Positions 43,516 through 52,945 of a stretch of DNA of 64,000 bases are shown here, in pieces. The stretch's first letter is position 1. Each line of letters starts with the position of its first letter. A program made the position numbers and the translations under genes. Source of the stretch: Flavilitoribacter nigricans DSM 23189 = NBRC 102662 (GTDB lineage: Bacteria > Bacteroidota > Bacteroidia > Chitinophagales > Saprospiraceae); assembly GCF_002646595.1 (NCBI RefSeq), contig NZ_PDUD01000039.1, positions 62,001-126,000 of the forward strand, given 5' to 3'. Below the pieces are notes generated by a model that had not been told where the DNA came from, did no database searches, and saw nothing but the letters and a program-made list of their open reading frames with translations.

Positions 43516-44805
43516 ATGAAAATCATCAGCCGTTACCTGCCGGCAGTGCTCGTCATTGCCTGCCTGCAAAAAAACTTATCCGCACAATCCGGGAATGTGG
43601 GCGTCAACCAGGACCAGCCCACCAGTTCACTGGATGTGAATGGCAACCTGTCCATTGGCAGCACCTATTCCGGTACCACCGCCGCTCCGGCGAATGGAGC
43701 TATCATTGAGGGCAGGGTGGGCATTGGCCTAACTATTCCCTCTGTATCGCTGGAAGTATATAACCCCAATCCTTTTTCAACCCTCGGTAAATTCACCAGT
43801 ATTTATCGGGGGAAGATACAGGTTGGAACGGACCGGCGGCAAATTAGCCTGGGTGCGGACGAGATATTGAATTACGGGTTTATAGGCACGGAAAACCCCA
43901 CTAGTTTCCTTATTCAGACCGACAACAAACAGAGATTGCTGGTCGATGGCTCAACGGGCCATGTGGGTATTGGCATATTTACTCCCCTATCTCCCCAGGC
44001 TCCATTCCACGTAGCCCAGGCCAGCTACACCAATAGCGGCACCGACATCAGGTTTTTCAACCATGCCTCAACCACGCTCAACAGTATACCCAATTGGCAG
44101 GGCCAGACCGCTATCCTCGCCTGGGGAAACATCTGCGCCACGGGAGCTTTCATCGCCGGGCAGAGCTTCAGCTTTTCCGATGCCCGCATCAAAAATATCA
44201 TCGGGCGCAGTGACGGAGCGGCTGACCTGGACCGCCTCAACCAGATCGAAATTACCCGCTACACCCATATCGACAGCCTGACCAAAGGCAATGCCGTCCA
44301 AACCAAGGTCATTGCCCAACAACTCAAACAGGTAATGCCGGAGGCCGTGGGTTATACCCGTGAATTTATCCCCAATGTAATGCAGGTAGCCAGGCACATT
44401 GATCTTCACGAAAATATGCTCCTGATTTCGCTATCCAAACCACATTCCCTCACCGCTGGCGACCAGGTGAAATGCATCGATGATCATGGGCTGGAAATGA
44501 TCTTGGAGGTCGGTGCTGCATTAGATGAAAACAGTCTCCTGCTCAAAACCGACCACCGGCCTTCGCAGCTTTTCATTTATGGAAAACAGGTGGACGACTT
44601 TCACATCGTGGATTATGATGCCATCGCCATGCTGAACGTAAGCGCCACGCAGGAACTCAGCCGGGAGGTGGAGAGGCTGAAAACACTGGTCGCTGATCTC
44701 CAGTCACAGCTTGCCGCTCTGGACGAACTCAAAGGCAAAATGGCCGCCCCCCAGGCCCCCCTTAGCGCCAATATTCCCTCACCAAATAACACCCCTAGCA
44801 AATGA
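43516..44805 (+). CDS. Secreted S74-chaperone (tail-fibre-like) protein 1
   Basis: A 429-residue protein started at ATG 43516, which gives a normal signal peptide (IISRYLPAVLVIACLQKNLSAQ). The mature part holds a GNVGVNQDQPTSSLDVNG shaft-type repeat region. From about 205 comes an S74 domain with FSDARIKN, where Ser221 and Lys226 form the self-cleavage dyad. A coiled coil follows (about 375-405). S74 domains trimerise and fold a fibre, then cut themselves off. The gene overlaps the next one by 4 bases (ATGA) and starts a probable operon with two paralogues. Confidence 0.82.
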   Translation: MKIISRYLPAVLVIACLQKNLSAQSGNVGVNQDQPTSSLDVNGNLSIGSTYSGTTAAPANGAIIEGRVGIGLTIPSVSLEVYNPNPFSTLGKFTSIYRGKIQVGTDRRQISLGADEILNYGFIGTENPTSFLIQTDNKQRLLVDGSTGHVGIGIFTPLSPQAPFHVAQASYTNSGTDIRFFNHASTTLNSIPNWQGQTAILAWGNICATGAFIAGQSFSFSDARIKNIIGRSDGAADLDRLNQIEITRYTHIDSLTKGNAVQTKVIAQQLKQVMPEAVGYTREFIPNVMQVARHIDLHENMLLISLSKPHSLTAGDQVKCIDDHGLEMILEVGAALDENSLLLKTDHRPSQLFIYGKQVDDFHIVDYDAIAMLNVSATQELSREVERLKTLVADLQSQLAALDELKGKMAAPQAPLSANIPSPNNTPSK

Positions 44806-47576
44806 ATACCTTCAGCCGTTACCTGCTGGCCGTGCTTGTCATTGCCTGTATTCATAACAATAGCCATGCCCAAACCGGAAACGTGGCCATTGGCCCGAAC
44901 GACCCGGATGCCAGCGCGGCCCTAGACGTGCAGGCCACTGATAAGGGTATGCTGCTGCCCCGCCTCACCACCGCCGAACGCCTGGCCATCGCTACCCCCG
45001 CTACCGGGCTGATGGTCTTTGACACGGACGAGAAAAGCTTTTTTTACTACGAAGGCACGAAGTGGTTCCGCCTGGGAGTCCCGACGGACGGTAGAGCCCA
45101 TGAATGGCTGCAATCGGATGCATCCGGCGTAGCCTCGTGGGATAGCCCCACGGCTGCCACCTTGCTGAGTGCTCCCGCTACCGAAGATTATGGCTGCTCC
45201 AAGTTGCTGGGTACGGTCAGTCTTTCTGGCGGGCCCCGAGGTATTGTGGTTTCAGGCGACTACGGATATATAGCGACCGAGAGCGGCCAACTTAAAATCC
45301 TTGATGTTACTTCACCAACAGCTCCCGTCGTCGTTGGGGAAGTAAAGTTAGGCGTGTATTTGTACGATGTTGCCGTATCCGGTAATTATGCTTTCGTACC
45401 GGTCAATGATCTCATTGATCTCGATGATTATGGTTTATTAAAAGCCATCGACATTTCCGACCCGTCCAATCCAATCGTAATCGGCACCGTCGATATTGTG
45501 TATAAAGATGCCCGCTACATCAAAATCATCGGCAATCATGCTTTTGTGGAGACTTACAACACTTTCACCGTCATAGACATTTCCGACCCAACAAATATGA
45601 CTGTACTTAGTACCACTTTTATAGAATCGGAATCAAGGCCATTCGCCGTTTCGGGAAACTACGCTTATGTGGTCGGCCATGGGAACAGCGATCTGAGGAT
45701 CATTGATGTTTCAACCCCTGCAAGCCCAAAGCTTATAGCAAGGTTACTTGTAGATTGGCGGCCTACCTCCGTAGATGTTTCCGGTACGTATGCTTATGTC
45801 ACCACTTTTGACCGGCTGATACACGTCATTGACGCCGCCGATCCCCAAAACGCGAAGATCGTAGCAACGCTCAATTTTGGAAAATATATGGATGTGGTGC
45901 GTGTTTTTGGCAGTAAGGCCTATGTGTCAAGCAGGAACAGTGGGGAAATTTACGTATTTGACATTTCCGACCCATTAAACCTTAAGCAGGTCGGGACAAT
46001 CATTACGGGCGACATCCCATCCGGGCTGGTAGAATCAGGTGGGTACCTATACGTTACTAGTCGTACAGGAAACAATGTTCAAGTCATCCAACCCGATAAT
46101 TGCCAGCAGGTATTGGGCTTCGATCCAGGAACTGGGGGAATATATGCCGCTCACACCTATTGGGAGGCGGGTAGTGATCGGAATATATACAATGCAAATG
46201 GTGGAAAGGTCGGCATCGGCACGGACGCTCCGGAGAAAGCGCTGCACTTGAAAGGCAGCTCGGAGGTCGAACTCATGCTCGAAGCTAATAGCCCACACGG
46301 GAGAAAATGGGCGCTACAAAGCAATTCCGCCACTCCCACGGTAAGTGGCATATTCCAGATTATCGACCGAACCGAACAACAGGCAAGACTGGCCATTGAT
46401 TCGTTGGGCAATGTTGGGCTTGGTACCGTCACTCCCGCTAATCGGCTCGACGTGGAGGGCGGCGTGGCCATCGGGGCGACTTATTCCGGTACTTCCGCCG
46501 CGCCCGCCAACGGGGCGATCATTGAAGGAAGGATGGGTATCGGCACGAGTAGCCCCGAAAAAGCATTGCATCTGGCGGGATCCAATGATGTAGAATTAAT
46601 GCTGGAAACCACCAACGCAGATGGTAGAAAATGGGTACTACAAAGTAATACCACGGGTCCCCACCACAACGCCCAGTTTCAAATTATTGATCGCACGATA
46701 GGCATACCCAGGCTGAGCATTGATGCTTTGGGGAGCGTCGGGATTGGTACCAACTCCCCCCAGGCCCCGCTCCACGTCACTGGTTCCAGCGGTTCCAGCG
46801 GTGGTACGGACATCAGGTATTTCAACTACTCTTCCACCAATATTTCCGGTATTGGCAACTGGCAGGGCCAGACCGCCATCTACGCCCAGGGCAACATTTG
46901 CTCCACCGAGGCCTTCATCTCCGGGCAGAGCTTCAACTTCTCCGATGTCCGCATCAAAAACATCATCGGGCGCAGCGACGGGGCGGCTGACCTCGACCGA
47001 CTGAACCAGATCGAAATTACCCGCTACACCCACATCGACACGCTGGCCAAAGGCAATGCCGTGCAAACGAAAGTCATTGCCCAACAACTGGAAAAAGTGA
47101 TGCCGGAGGCCGTGAGTTACACCCGATCATTTATCCCCGACGTGATGCAGGTGGCCGAACGGATTGATTTTCGGGAAAATGAAAAGCTGCTGACCGTCTT
47201 ACTGCCCCAGCCGCACCCCCTCCAAGCCGGAGAGCAGATCAAATGTATGGACGAAAAAGGGCAGGAAATCATCGTGGAGGTGTTGGCCGTGCCCAATGAA
47301 CATAGTCTTCTTTTTAAAATGGACCACCGCCCATCGCAGCTCTTCGTTTACGGAAAACGGGTGGATGACTTTCACATCGTGGATTATGATGCCATCGCCA
47401 TGCTAAACGTGAGCGCTACGCAGGAACTCAGCCGGGAGGTGGAGATACTGAAAGCACAGGTCACCGAACTTCAGTCACAGCTCACCGAGATGGACGAGCT
47501 CAAGGATAAATTGACCAAGCTCGAAGCCATCCTCAACGCCAATATTTCCTCACCAAACAGCACCCTTAGCAAATGA
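44802..47576 (+). CDS. Secreted S74-chaperone protein 2 with LVIVD propeller
   Basis: The largest of three paralogues (924 residues). A signal peptide (1-23) and a head domain are followed by LVIVD-type repeats from about 145 to 430, each ending IDISDP or similar, which form a beta-propeller. A region from about 465 to 660 then contains two copies of a 115-residue unit (GIGTDAPEKALHLKGSSEVE, later GIGTSSPEKALHLAGSNDVE). The C-terminus has the S74 domain with Ser714 and Lys719 in FSDVRIKN and a coiled coil. It overlaps both neighbours by 4 bases. It probably displays the propeller at the fibre tip. Confidence 0.83.
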   Translation: MNTFSRYLLAVLVIACIHNNSHAQTGNVAIGPNDPDASAALDVQATDKGMLLPRLTTAERLAIATPATGLMVFDTDEKSFFYYEGTKWFRLGVPTDGRAHEWLQSDASGVASWDSPTAATLLSAPATEDYGCSKLLGTVSLSGGPRGIVVSGDYGYIATESGQLKILDVTSPTAPVVVGEVKLGVYLYDVAVSGNYAFVPVNDLIDLDDYGLLKAIDISDPSNPIVIGTVDIVYKDARYIKIIGNHAFVETYNTFTVIDISDPTNMTVLSTTFIESESRPFAVSGNYAYVVGHGNSDLRIIDVSTPASPKLIARLLVDWRPTSVDVSGTYAYVTTFDRLIHVIDAADPQNAKIVATLNFGKYMDVVRVFGSKAYVSSRNSGEIYVFDISDPLNLKQVGTIITGDIPSGLVESGGYLYVTSRTGNNVQVIQPDNCQQVLGFDPGTGGIYAAHTYWEAGSDRNIYNANGGKVGIGTDAPEKALHLKGSSEVELMLEANSPHGRKWALQSNSATPTVSGIFQIIDRTEQQARLAIDSLGNVGLGTVTPANRLDVEGGVAIGATYSGTSAAPANGAIIEGRMGIGTSSPEKALHLAGSNDVELMLETTNADGRKWVLQSNTTGPHHNAQFQIIDRTIGIPRLSIDALGSVGIGTNSPQAPLHVTGSSGSSGGTDIRYFNYSSTNISGIGNWQGQTAIYAQGNICSTEAFISGQSFNFSDVRIKNIIGRSDGAADLDRLNQIEITRYTHIDTLAKGNAVQTKVIAQQLEKVMPEAVSYTRSFIPDVMQVAERIDFRENEKLLTVLLPQPHPLQAGEQIKCMDEKGQEIIVEVLAVPNEHSLLFKMDHRPSQLFVYGKRVDDFHIVDYDAIAMLNVSATQELSREVEILKAQVTELQSQLTEMDELKDKLTKLEAILNANISSPNSTLSK

Positions 47577-49291
47577 ATATCTTCAGCCGTTACCTGCTGG
47601 CAGTGCTCGTCATTGCCTTTTTCTCCCAAAACACCTTTGCTCAAACCGGGCATGTTGGCGTGGGCGAAGCAGCTCCCCAAGCCCGCCTACACGTTACGCA
47701 ATCCGACCCCAGTACCTCGAATGGCATCCTCGGGTTATTCCAGCGTAACGGCGCCGGAGACGTCGGGCTCTCGTTTTCCCAAAAGGACGTAAGCTCCTAC
47801 GCTATTTTACATCCGGTTGGCGGAGGTCTGGCCTTCTATAAAGACCGTTCCCCTTCTTCCGCGGGCACGCTGAGCATGCGCCTATCCAACGACGGGGACT
47901 TGTTCCTGGCCGGCGGACGCTCTTTGTACGTAGGCGAACAGACGAATCTGGGAGGTGAAGGCTTGCGTTTTCACCATGCAATCAACCGGGGTTGGATTGA
48001 CTATTCCGGCCCGTTTGGTCTTCATTTTCGCATAAATCAAGGCAATGGGGACGCTACCAGAATGTTTATTCGTTCTTTGGATGGCCATGTCGGTATCGGT
48101 ACGACAAATCCAGGTGAAAAATTGACGGTAGTTTCTCCACTCATCAATTCGACCGTTGCTTCTTTCCGATCGTCGGGCGGTTTTGGCAGAATCCAAGTAG
48201 ACAATGGCAATCCTTTTGCTGTGCTAGATTTGGGGGTATTGAGCAATAAGACCGGGTTTTTAGGCACGAGGCACGGGACCGATCTCCATTTACGGACCTT
48301 CTCGCGATCGAGAATGACTATTACGGGCCTCAACGGCAACGTGGGAATCGGAACAGAGAAACCGATTAATATACTGGACGTAAATGGGGGCGTCGCCATC
48401 GGAGCCGCTTATTCCGGATCCTCCACCGCGCCCGCTGACGGTGCCCTGATTCAAGGATACGTGGGCATCGGTACCATAGGCCCCCGAGCCCCGCTCCACG
48501 TCGCCGGTGTAAGTTTCGGAAATACCGGCACCTACATCCGGTATTTCAATGATGTGACGGCTTTTATTACGACCTTCCCCAACTGGACGGGGCAAGCGAC
48601 CATCTACGCTGAGGGTAATATCTGTTCCACCGAAGCTTTCATCGCTGGACAGAGTTTCAACTTCTCCGACGCCCGCATCAAAAACATCATCGGCCGTAGT
48701 GACGGAGCGGCCGACCTTGACCGGCTGAACCGGATCGAAATTACCCGCTATACCCACATCGACACCCTGGCTAAAGGCAAAGCCGTACAGACGAAAGTCA
48801 TCGCCCAACAGCTGGAACAGGTAATGCCGGAGGCCGTGAGCTATACCCGTGAATTTATCCCTGATGTAATGCAGGTGGCCGAACAACTGGATTTTCGGGA
48901 AAATGAAAATCTGCTGACCATCACGCTGTCTCAGCCGCACCGCCTTCAGGTCGGCGACCACCTGAAATGTTTCGATGAAAAGGGGCAGGAGCTTCTCTTG
49001 GAAGTGTCAGCCGTGCCAAACGATAAAGCGGTGGCCTTCCAAACCGATCAGCACCCAACGCGGCTCTTCGTTTATGGGAAACAGGTGGACGACTTTCACA
49101 TCGTGGATTATGATGCCATCTCCATGTTGAACGTGAGCGCCACCCAGGAGTTGGCCAGACGCCTGGCCGCTTCCGAGCAGTCCGCCACGCAATTGCGGGC
49201 GGAGGTGGAGGCCCTCAAAGCGAAGCTCTCGGAAATGGAAGCTTTGAAAAAACAAATGGCCCGGCTGGAGGCGATGTTGGAGGGCCAGTAG
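47573..49291 (+). CDS. Secreted S74-chaperone (tail-fibre-like) protein 3
   Basis: A 572-residue paralogue with nearly the same signal peptide as protein 2 (NIFSRYLLAVLVIA). The fibre region has several VGIGT-type turns (HVGIGTTNPGEKL, NVGIGTEKPINIL), typical of phage-like triple-beta shafts. The S74 dyad is Ser365/Lys370 in FSDARIKN, and a long coiled coil (about 525-570) ends the chain. The first codon overlaps the previous stop (ATGA). The DNA of the S74 part is closely similar in all three genes, which suggests recent duplication or gene conversion. Confidence 0.82.
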   Translation: MNIFSRYLLAVLVIAFFSQNTFAQTGHVGVGEAAPQARLHVTQSDPSTSNGILGLFQRNGAGDVGLSFSQKDVSSYAILHPVGGGLAFYKDRSPSSAGTLSMRLSNDGDLFLAGGRSLYVGEQTNLGGEGLRFHHAINRGWIDYSGPFGLHFRINQGNGDATRMFIRSLDGHVGIGTTNPGEKLTVVSPLINSTVASFRSSGGFGRIQVDNGNPFAVLDLGVLSNKTGFLGTRHGTDLHLRTFSRSRMTITGLNGNVGIGTEKPINILDVNGGVAIGAAYSGSSTAPADGALIQGYVGIGTIGPRAPLHVAGVSFGNTGTYIRYFNDVTAFITTFPNWTGQATIYAEGNICSTEAFIAGQSFNFSDARIKNIIGRSDGAADLDRLNRIEITRYTHIDTLAKGKAVQTKVIAQQLEQVMPEAVSYTREFIPDVMQVAEQLDFRENENLLTITLSQPHRLQVGDHLKCFDEKGQELLLEVSAVPNDKAVAFQTDQHPTRLFVYGKQVDDFHIVDYDAISMLNVSATQELARRLAASEQSATQLRAEVEALKAKLSEMEALKKQMARLEAMLEGQ

Positions 49292-49336
49292 CAGAAGTTG
49301 TCCCTAGTCTTTAATTTATTGACAGAAAATTTCATC

Positions 49337-50815
49337 ATGAAATACATTAGCGGTATCCTGCTCCTTTGTTGCCTGCCCTTCGCTGCATTCTCCCAACTGA
49401 AAAACGACGGCGGGACTTTACGAATCACCCCCGGCGGCACCCTCACCGTCAAGGGCGATGTCACCAATGTGATGGGCGGCACCCTGACCAACGAGGGTAC
49501 CTTATCGTCGACGGGAGGCATCACCAACGAGGCCACTGCCACCCTGCAGGGCAACGGCCGGTACATCCTATCCGGTGACTGGTCGAACGCAGGTTCCTTT
49601 GCTCCGGGCACGAGTACCGTCACTTTTGAGGGCAATACAGGCAGCACCCTCAACTCCGGTGGAAATGGTTTTTACAGAATGGAAATGGATAAAACCACCG
49701 CCAATCTTACACTAGCTGAGGACGTGGACATTGCTGATCTCCTGGAATTTTTATCCATCGAAAACAAAATCATCCTGTCGGGAAATAAACTCACGCTTAG
49801 TGGTACCGCCGATATTTTAGGTTTTGACGAAACCAACTATATCATCACCGATGGTACGGGCGAGTTGCGCAAATCCATGCCTGTCTCCATCCCCTTCACG
49901 TTTCCTGTCGGCTTCAATGCCTCCACTTATAATCCCGTGACCCTGACCCAAAATGGAACGGCTGACGAGCTGGGGGTCCGCTGTCTCGAACATCACTATC
50001 TGCTCGGGAACAGTGGCCCCCGGTTCTCTTCCGAAACAGTGGAGGCCTCCTGGGAGATCACGGAGTCGGTGCCCGGCGGTAGTCTCCTCGACATTAGCGT
50101 GCAATGGAACACTTCCGATGAGCTCCTTTTTAATCGTAACGACTGCGCAATCGGTTTTTGGAACGGCAGCAGTTGGGATTATGGCGCTGTTCCGGGCAGT
50201 CCGGCAGCGGGCACGGGCCCATTCGTGCAAAGCCGCTCGGGCATTGCCGGTGTGGGAGTGATTGGTGTGCAGAGCGGAGCGGCACTGCCCGTAGAGATGC
50301 TGTTTTTCAGGGTGGCTCCCGTCGGGGAAATGGCCGCACTGAACTGGGCAACCGCCTCAGAAATTAACGCTGAGCGATTCGATGTGGAGCACTCAACGAA
50401 TGGTTTCTCATTCCTAAAAATCGGAGAGGTACAGGCCGTGGGCTTTTCGACGGTGGAGCGGCAGTATGACTTTTTGCACGAACAACCGGCTCCCGGCGTG
50501 AACTATTACCGCTTGCGGCAGGTGGATCTCGACGGTAGTTTTGCGTACTCCGAAATAAGAGCCGCTCATTTCCAGCAGGTGGAAAAGGTCACCTCGCTAC
50601 TCCTCTATCCCAATCCCGCTACCGACCTATTAAACGTCGTGTATAATGGGGCCGGAGATTATCGGCTTCGGGTGTTTGATGAAAACGGGCGCCTGGTGTT
50701 ATCCGGGGAAAAGGTCAGCACATTAGATGTAAGTGTGCTGCCTGCCGGGGTCTATGCTCTCCTGGCGACCAGTAACCAAGGGACTATCTACCGGAAATTT
50801 GTCGTAGGGAGATAA
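49337..50815 (+). CDS. T9SS-secreted surface protein with type A sorting domain
   Basis: A 492-residue protein; ATG 49337 gives a Sec signal (KYISGILLLCCLPFAAFS). Residues 20-80 have Gly/Thr-rich GTLTVKGDVTN-type beta-helix repeats. The middle is mixed beta (AlaLeuAsnTrp fibronectin-like start near 322). The last 75 residues (LLLYPNPATDLLNVVYNG through KFVVGR) form a type A C-terminal sorting domain for type IX secretion. It begins 45 bases after the last S74 gene and is probably part of the same transcript. It may be an adhesin or a partner of the fibres. Confidence 0.85.
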   Translation: MKYISGILLLCCLPFAAFSQLKNDGGTLRITPGGTLTVKGDVTNVMGGTLTNEGTLSSTGGITNEATATLQGNGRYILSGDWSNAGSFAPGTSTVTFEGNTGSTLNSGGNGFYRMEMDKTTANLTLAEDVDIADLLEFLSIENKIILSGNKLTLSGTADILGFDETNYIITDGTGELRKSMPVSIPFTFPVGFNASTYNPVTLTQNGTADELGVRCLEHHYLLGNSGPRFSSETVEASWEITESVPGGSLLDISVQWNTSDELLFNRNDCAIGFWNGSSWDYGAVPGSPAAGTGPFVQSRSGIAGVGVIGVQSGAALPVEMLFFRVAPVGEMAALNWATASEINAERFDVEHSTNGFSFLKIGEVQAVGFSTVERQYDFLHEQPAPGVNYYRLRQVDLDGSFAYSEIRAAHFQQVEKVTSLLLYPNPATDLLNVVYNGAGDYRLRVFDENGRLVLSGEKVSTLDVSVLPAGVYALLATSNQGTIYRKFVVGR

Positions 50816-50883
50816 GCAGGCTGTTCGTTTTTGGGCACACGCCCTATGGCGGAGACCGTCTACTCGATTATATTTCGAATTGA

Positions 50884-51678
50884 TTACGGTTTCATCTCTA
50901 TTTTTTCAAATCCAACAATTGATTCATTTGCTGTATTAAACTGCTTAATTTCGTCAATTATCGAGTTGAATTTGATGTCATAATATCTTTGATCAATAAA
51001 ATATTTTTGTTCAGGATTGTCTGTTGAATAGCTTTCTCCGCTCATTTTTATTGGATAGTACGTTTCTTTATCGATAAAATAAAGCGTTTTCGAAACACTC
51101 CCTTTTTCATCTTCAAGTCTGGCGCCAAAATTTGGCATGGTCACTTTATCCTCTAAGCTCACTTGTATCTGAAAGCAATTCTTTTCATCAACAATTGTAT
51201 CATCTAATCTATCAATTGTGTATGAATCTAAGTTTTTTAGCATGTATTTAAATTCATATTGCATTCCATAGGGAGTATTATGCCCCCAAAAAGGTTTCTT
51301 TTTAAAATCTGGATATTTCACCAGATCATAAATCCTGGCGACACTGTCTCGATTATTTTTACGTATCAATCTATTACCATCATAGATGTCCTCAAAAGTT
51401 ACATTTTCTTTGTCGTTAACATACATATACCAGTGTCCTTTAACCCCAACAATAGAGTCTGAAATCAGCCTCTTAAAATACATCTCCCGATATCGTTGTA
51501 TGGTATTATTTGTGTTTTGAGGATCTGTCCTTGACATATCTTGTTTATAATAGATCGTCTCAATTTTATTTATTTTGTCGATTGTCTTACTCAAAATATC
51601 ACTAGCTATCTCTCTTTTACTACAAGAGACAAATACAATCAGAGCGTTTAATATTAAAAAAAGCCTATTTCCGTTCAT
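50884..51678 (-). CDS. Hypothetical lipoprotein
   Basis: A 264-residue lipoprotein (lipobox FVSC, Cys19) of all-beta character with many Tyr and Asp residues. The shape (alternating strands, a DGNRLIRKNNRDS loop, a YFIDKETYYPIKM segment near 215) resembles the LolA/outer-membrane-lipoprotein-sorting fold, but I cannot assign it. It is convergent with the T9SS gene and is the first gene of the AT-rich right region. Confidence 0.6.
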   Translation of the reverse strand: MNGNRLFLILNALIVFVSCSKREIASDILSKTIDKINKIETIYYKQDMSRTDPQNTNNTIQRYREMYFKRLISDSIVGVKGHWYMYVNDKENVTFEDIYDGNRLIRKNNRDSVARIYDLVKYPDFKKKPFWGHNTPYGMQYEFKYMLKNLDSYTIDRLDDTIVDEKNCFQIQVSLEDKVTMPNFGARLEDEKGSVSKTLYFIDKETYYPIKMSGESYSTDNPEQKYFIDQRYYDIKFNSIIDEIKQFNTANESIVGFEKIEMKP

Positions 51679-52033
51679 TGCATTTTAATTCTCAATCCCA
51701 TTTTCCGTCCAAGTATACTGGTTTTGTAATAGACGTGTTATGTAAATCTCAGCATCTACATAAGGGATTATATGATTTTAGGTTAATCTAATTAAAAGAT
51801 GCTTTGTAGTGAGGAACATCAATAGTTAAAAATCGAAAAACAGAAATGAATGAATCTCACCGCAACCTGTCCCGCCACAGGGCAACCGCCCAGCGGTCGG
51901 GAAGGCACAAGGACGCTAAGCTTTTCAAGGTATTTGAAATTCATATTTCATATGGTTCACAGTAATTACTCACAACGGTTGGCTATACACAATAGCCCCT
52001 AAGGTATTGCGTACAAGTGTTGTTGTGGCAAGT
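51679..52033. other. Gene-free stretch with repeat remnants
   Basis: 355 bases with no supported gene. The left 160 bases are AT-rich promoter-like DNA upstream of the lipoprotein gene. From about 51857 to 51935 a GC-rich patch carries a small hairpin (ACCGC 51885-51889, GCGGT 51893-51897) inside a CACCGCA...GGCACAAGGACGC context that looks like a split common repeat. The right end holds the palindrome 51972-52026. Confidence 0.45.
51972..52026. repeat. Cassette-type palindrome (site S1)
   Basis: ACAAC (51972-51976) and GTTGT (52022-52026) form the ends. TACACAATA (51986-51994) pairs with TATTGCGTA (52005-52013) with one mismatch around a GCCCC tip. It lies within 8 bases of the stop of the next gene (52034). 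The architecture (short palindromic ends, unpaired spacer, asymmetric stem) resembles an integron attC site, although the ends do not match RYYYAAC/GTTRRRY. Confidence 0.65.
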
Positions 52034-52798
52034 TTATCTTAAAAATTCGGCTATTGTCTTGTTTAAAGAGTCAAAATCACTTTTCTGATGTAGCAACTCA
52101 TCAATTCTAATATCACCCATATTTTGAACTTTATATTTCGGCAGTTCATCTCTAAACAAAATAGATACGAATGTATCTACTAACCGCTCTTTCAGGCCAT
52201 GAGGGATATTGTATTTCTTAATAATTGAATACTCCATTCCCATGTGTGTGATTTCATGGATGATCGTATTTGCAGGGTTTTCGTAGTTCATGAAACTACC
52301 CTCCGAGTCGGTGAATAAGGTTATTACACCTTCATCGGGATCATAGCTGCCTCCAGTCCCATAAAGTGTCAACCTCACCTTGTAGGTTTCAAAAGAATTG
52401 AATTCCCAATCCCATCCATTCCTTAAGGAATCTATCTTCTGGATACATTTATTAATTAGGCCTGTCTGAAGTGATATTTTATGAATTGCTTTTTCGTAAT
52501 TTTTCGTATTGAAGATCCTTGCCTCTAAAAGTGTATAAATTGCTGAGAAGTCTTTGTTTCCAAAAGTCCCTTCCTTTGATTTATTGATCAAAGAGTCAAT
52601 TAGTGATTCCTGCGGGAGATGAATCTTGTACCCTTGTTCTTCGAAAAAGGTAATGTCATTTATTGTCCGCCAAATTGAAGTAGCTTCGTGCTCAATTGAA
52701 GGCTGTACAATCTCAATTCTTGGCGCTACAACCTGTGCCGCGCAGTATGAGCTAGTCAGGCAAAATGCTATTCCTATAAATAGGTTTTTGAAAGTCAT
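52034..52798 (-). CDS. Exported protein with HExxH zincin motif
   Basis: A 254-residue protein with a signal peptide (about 1-21, cut after CAAQ). NTIIHEITHMGMEYS carries His181-Glu182-x-x-His185 with Glu189 four residues on, a probable zinc metallopeptidase site. The GSYDPDEGVITLFTDSEGSF stretch before it could line the cleft. No named peptidase family is recognised; length and single domain suggest a small surface or periplasmic protease. It is a single-gene unit between palindromes S1 and S2. Confidence 0.62.
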   Translation of the reverse strand: MTFKNLFIGIAFCLTSSYCAAQVVAPRIEIVQPSIEHEATSIWRTINDITFFEEQGYKIHLPQESLIDSLINKSKEGTFGNKDFSAIYTLLEARIFNTKNYEKAIHKISLQTGLINKCIQKIDSLRNGWDWEFNSFETYKVRLTLYGTGGSYDPDEGVITLFTDSEGSFMNYENPANTIIHEITHMGMEYSIIKKYNIPHGLKERLVDTFVSILFRDELPKYKVQNMGDIRIDELLHQKSDFDSLNKTIAEFLR

Positions 52799-52814
52799 TT
52801 TGTTTTAGTTTGTT

Positions 52815-52938
52815 ACAACGGTTCAAGTATAAGCATAGTGCGGGATTAGCAGCACATCTCTTTCAGTTTTGTTCGCTAAAATGTAGTCCGTATAAATTTA
52901 GCAACTTCGCCCGCATTACGCTTATACCAGGTTGGCGG
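52815..52938. repeat. Cassette-type palindrome (site S2), long form
   Basis: GTATAAGCATAGTGCGGG (52827-52844) pairs with CCCGCATTACGCTTATAC (52910-52927): 16 of 18 positions. A smaller GCTAAA/TTTAGC stem lies inside. The ends are ACAACGG (52815) and GTTGGCGG (52931-52938), 7 bases before the stop of the next gene at 52946. At 124 bases it is longer than S1 but has the same end sequences and placement. Confidence 0.75.
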
Positions 52939-52945
52939 TAGGCTT

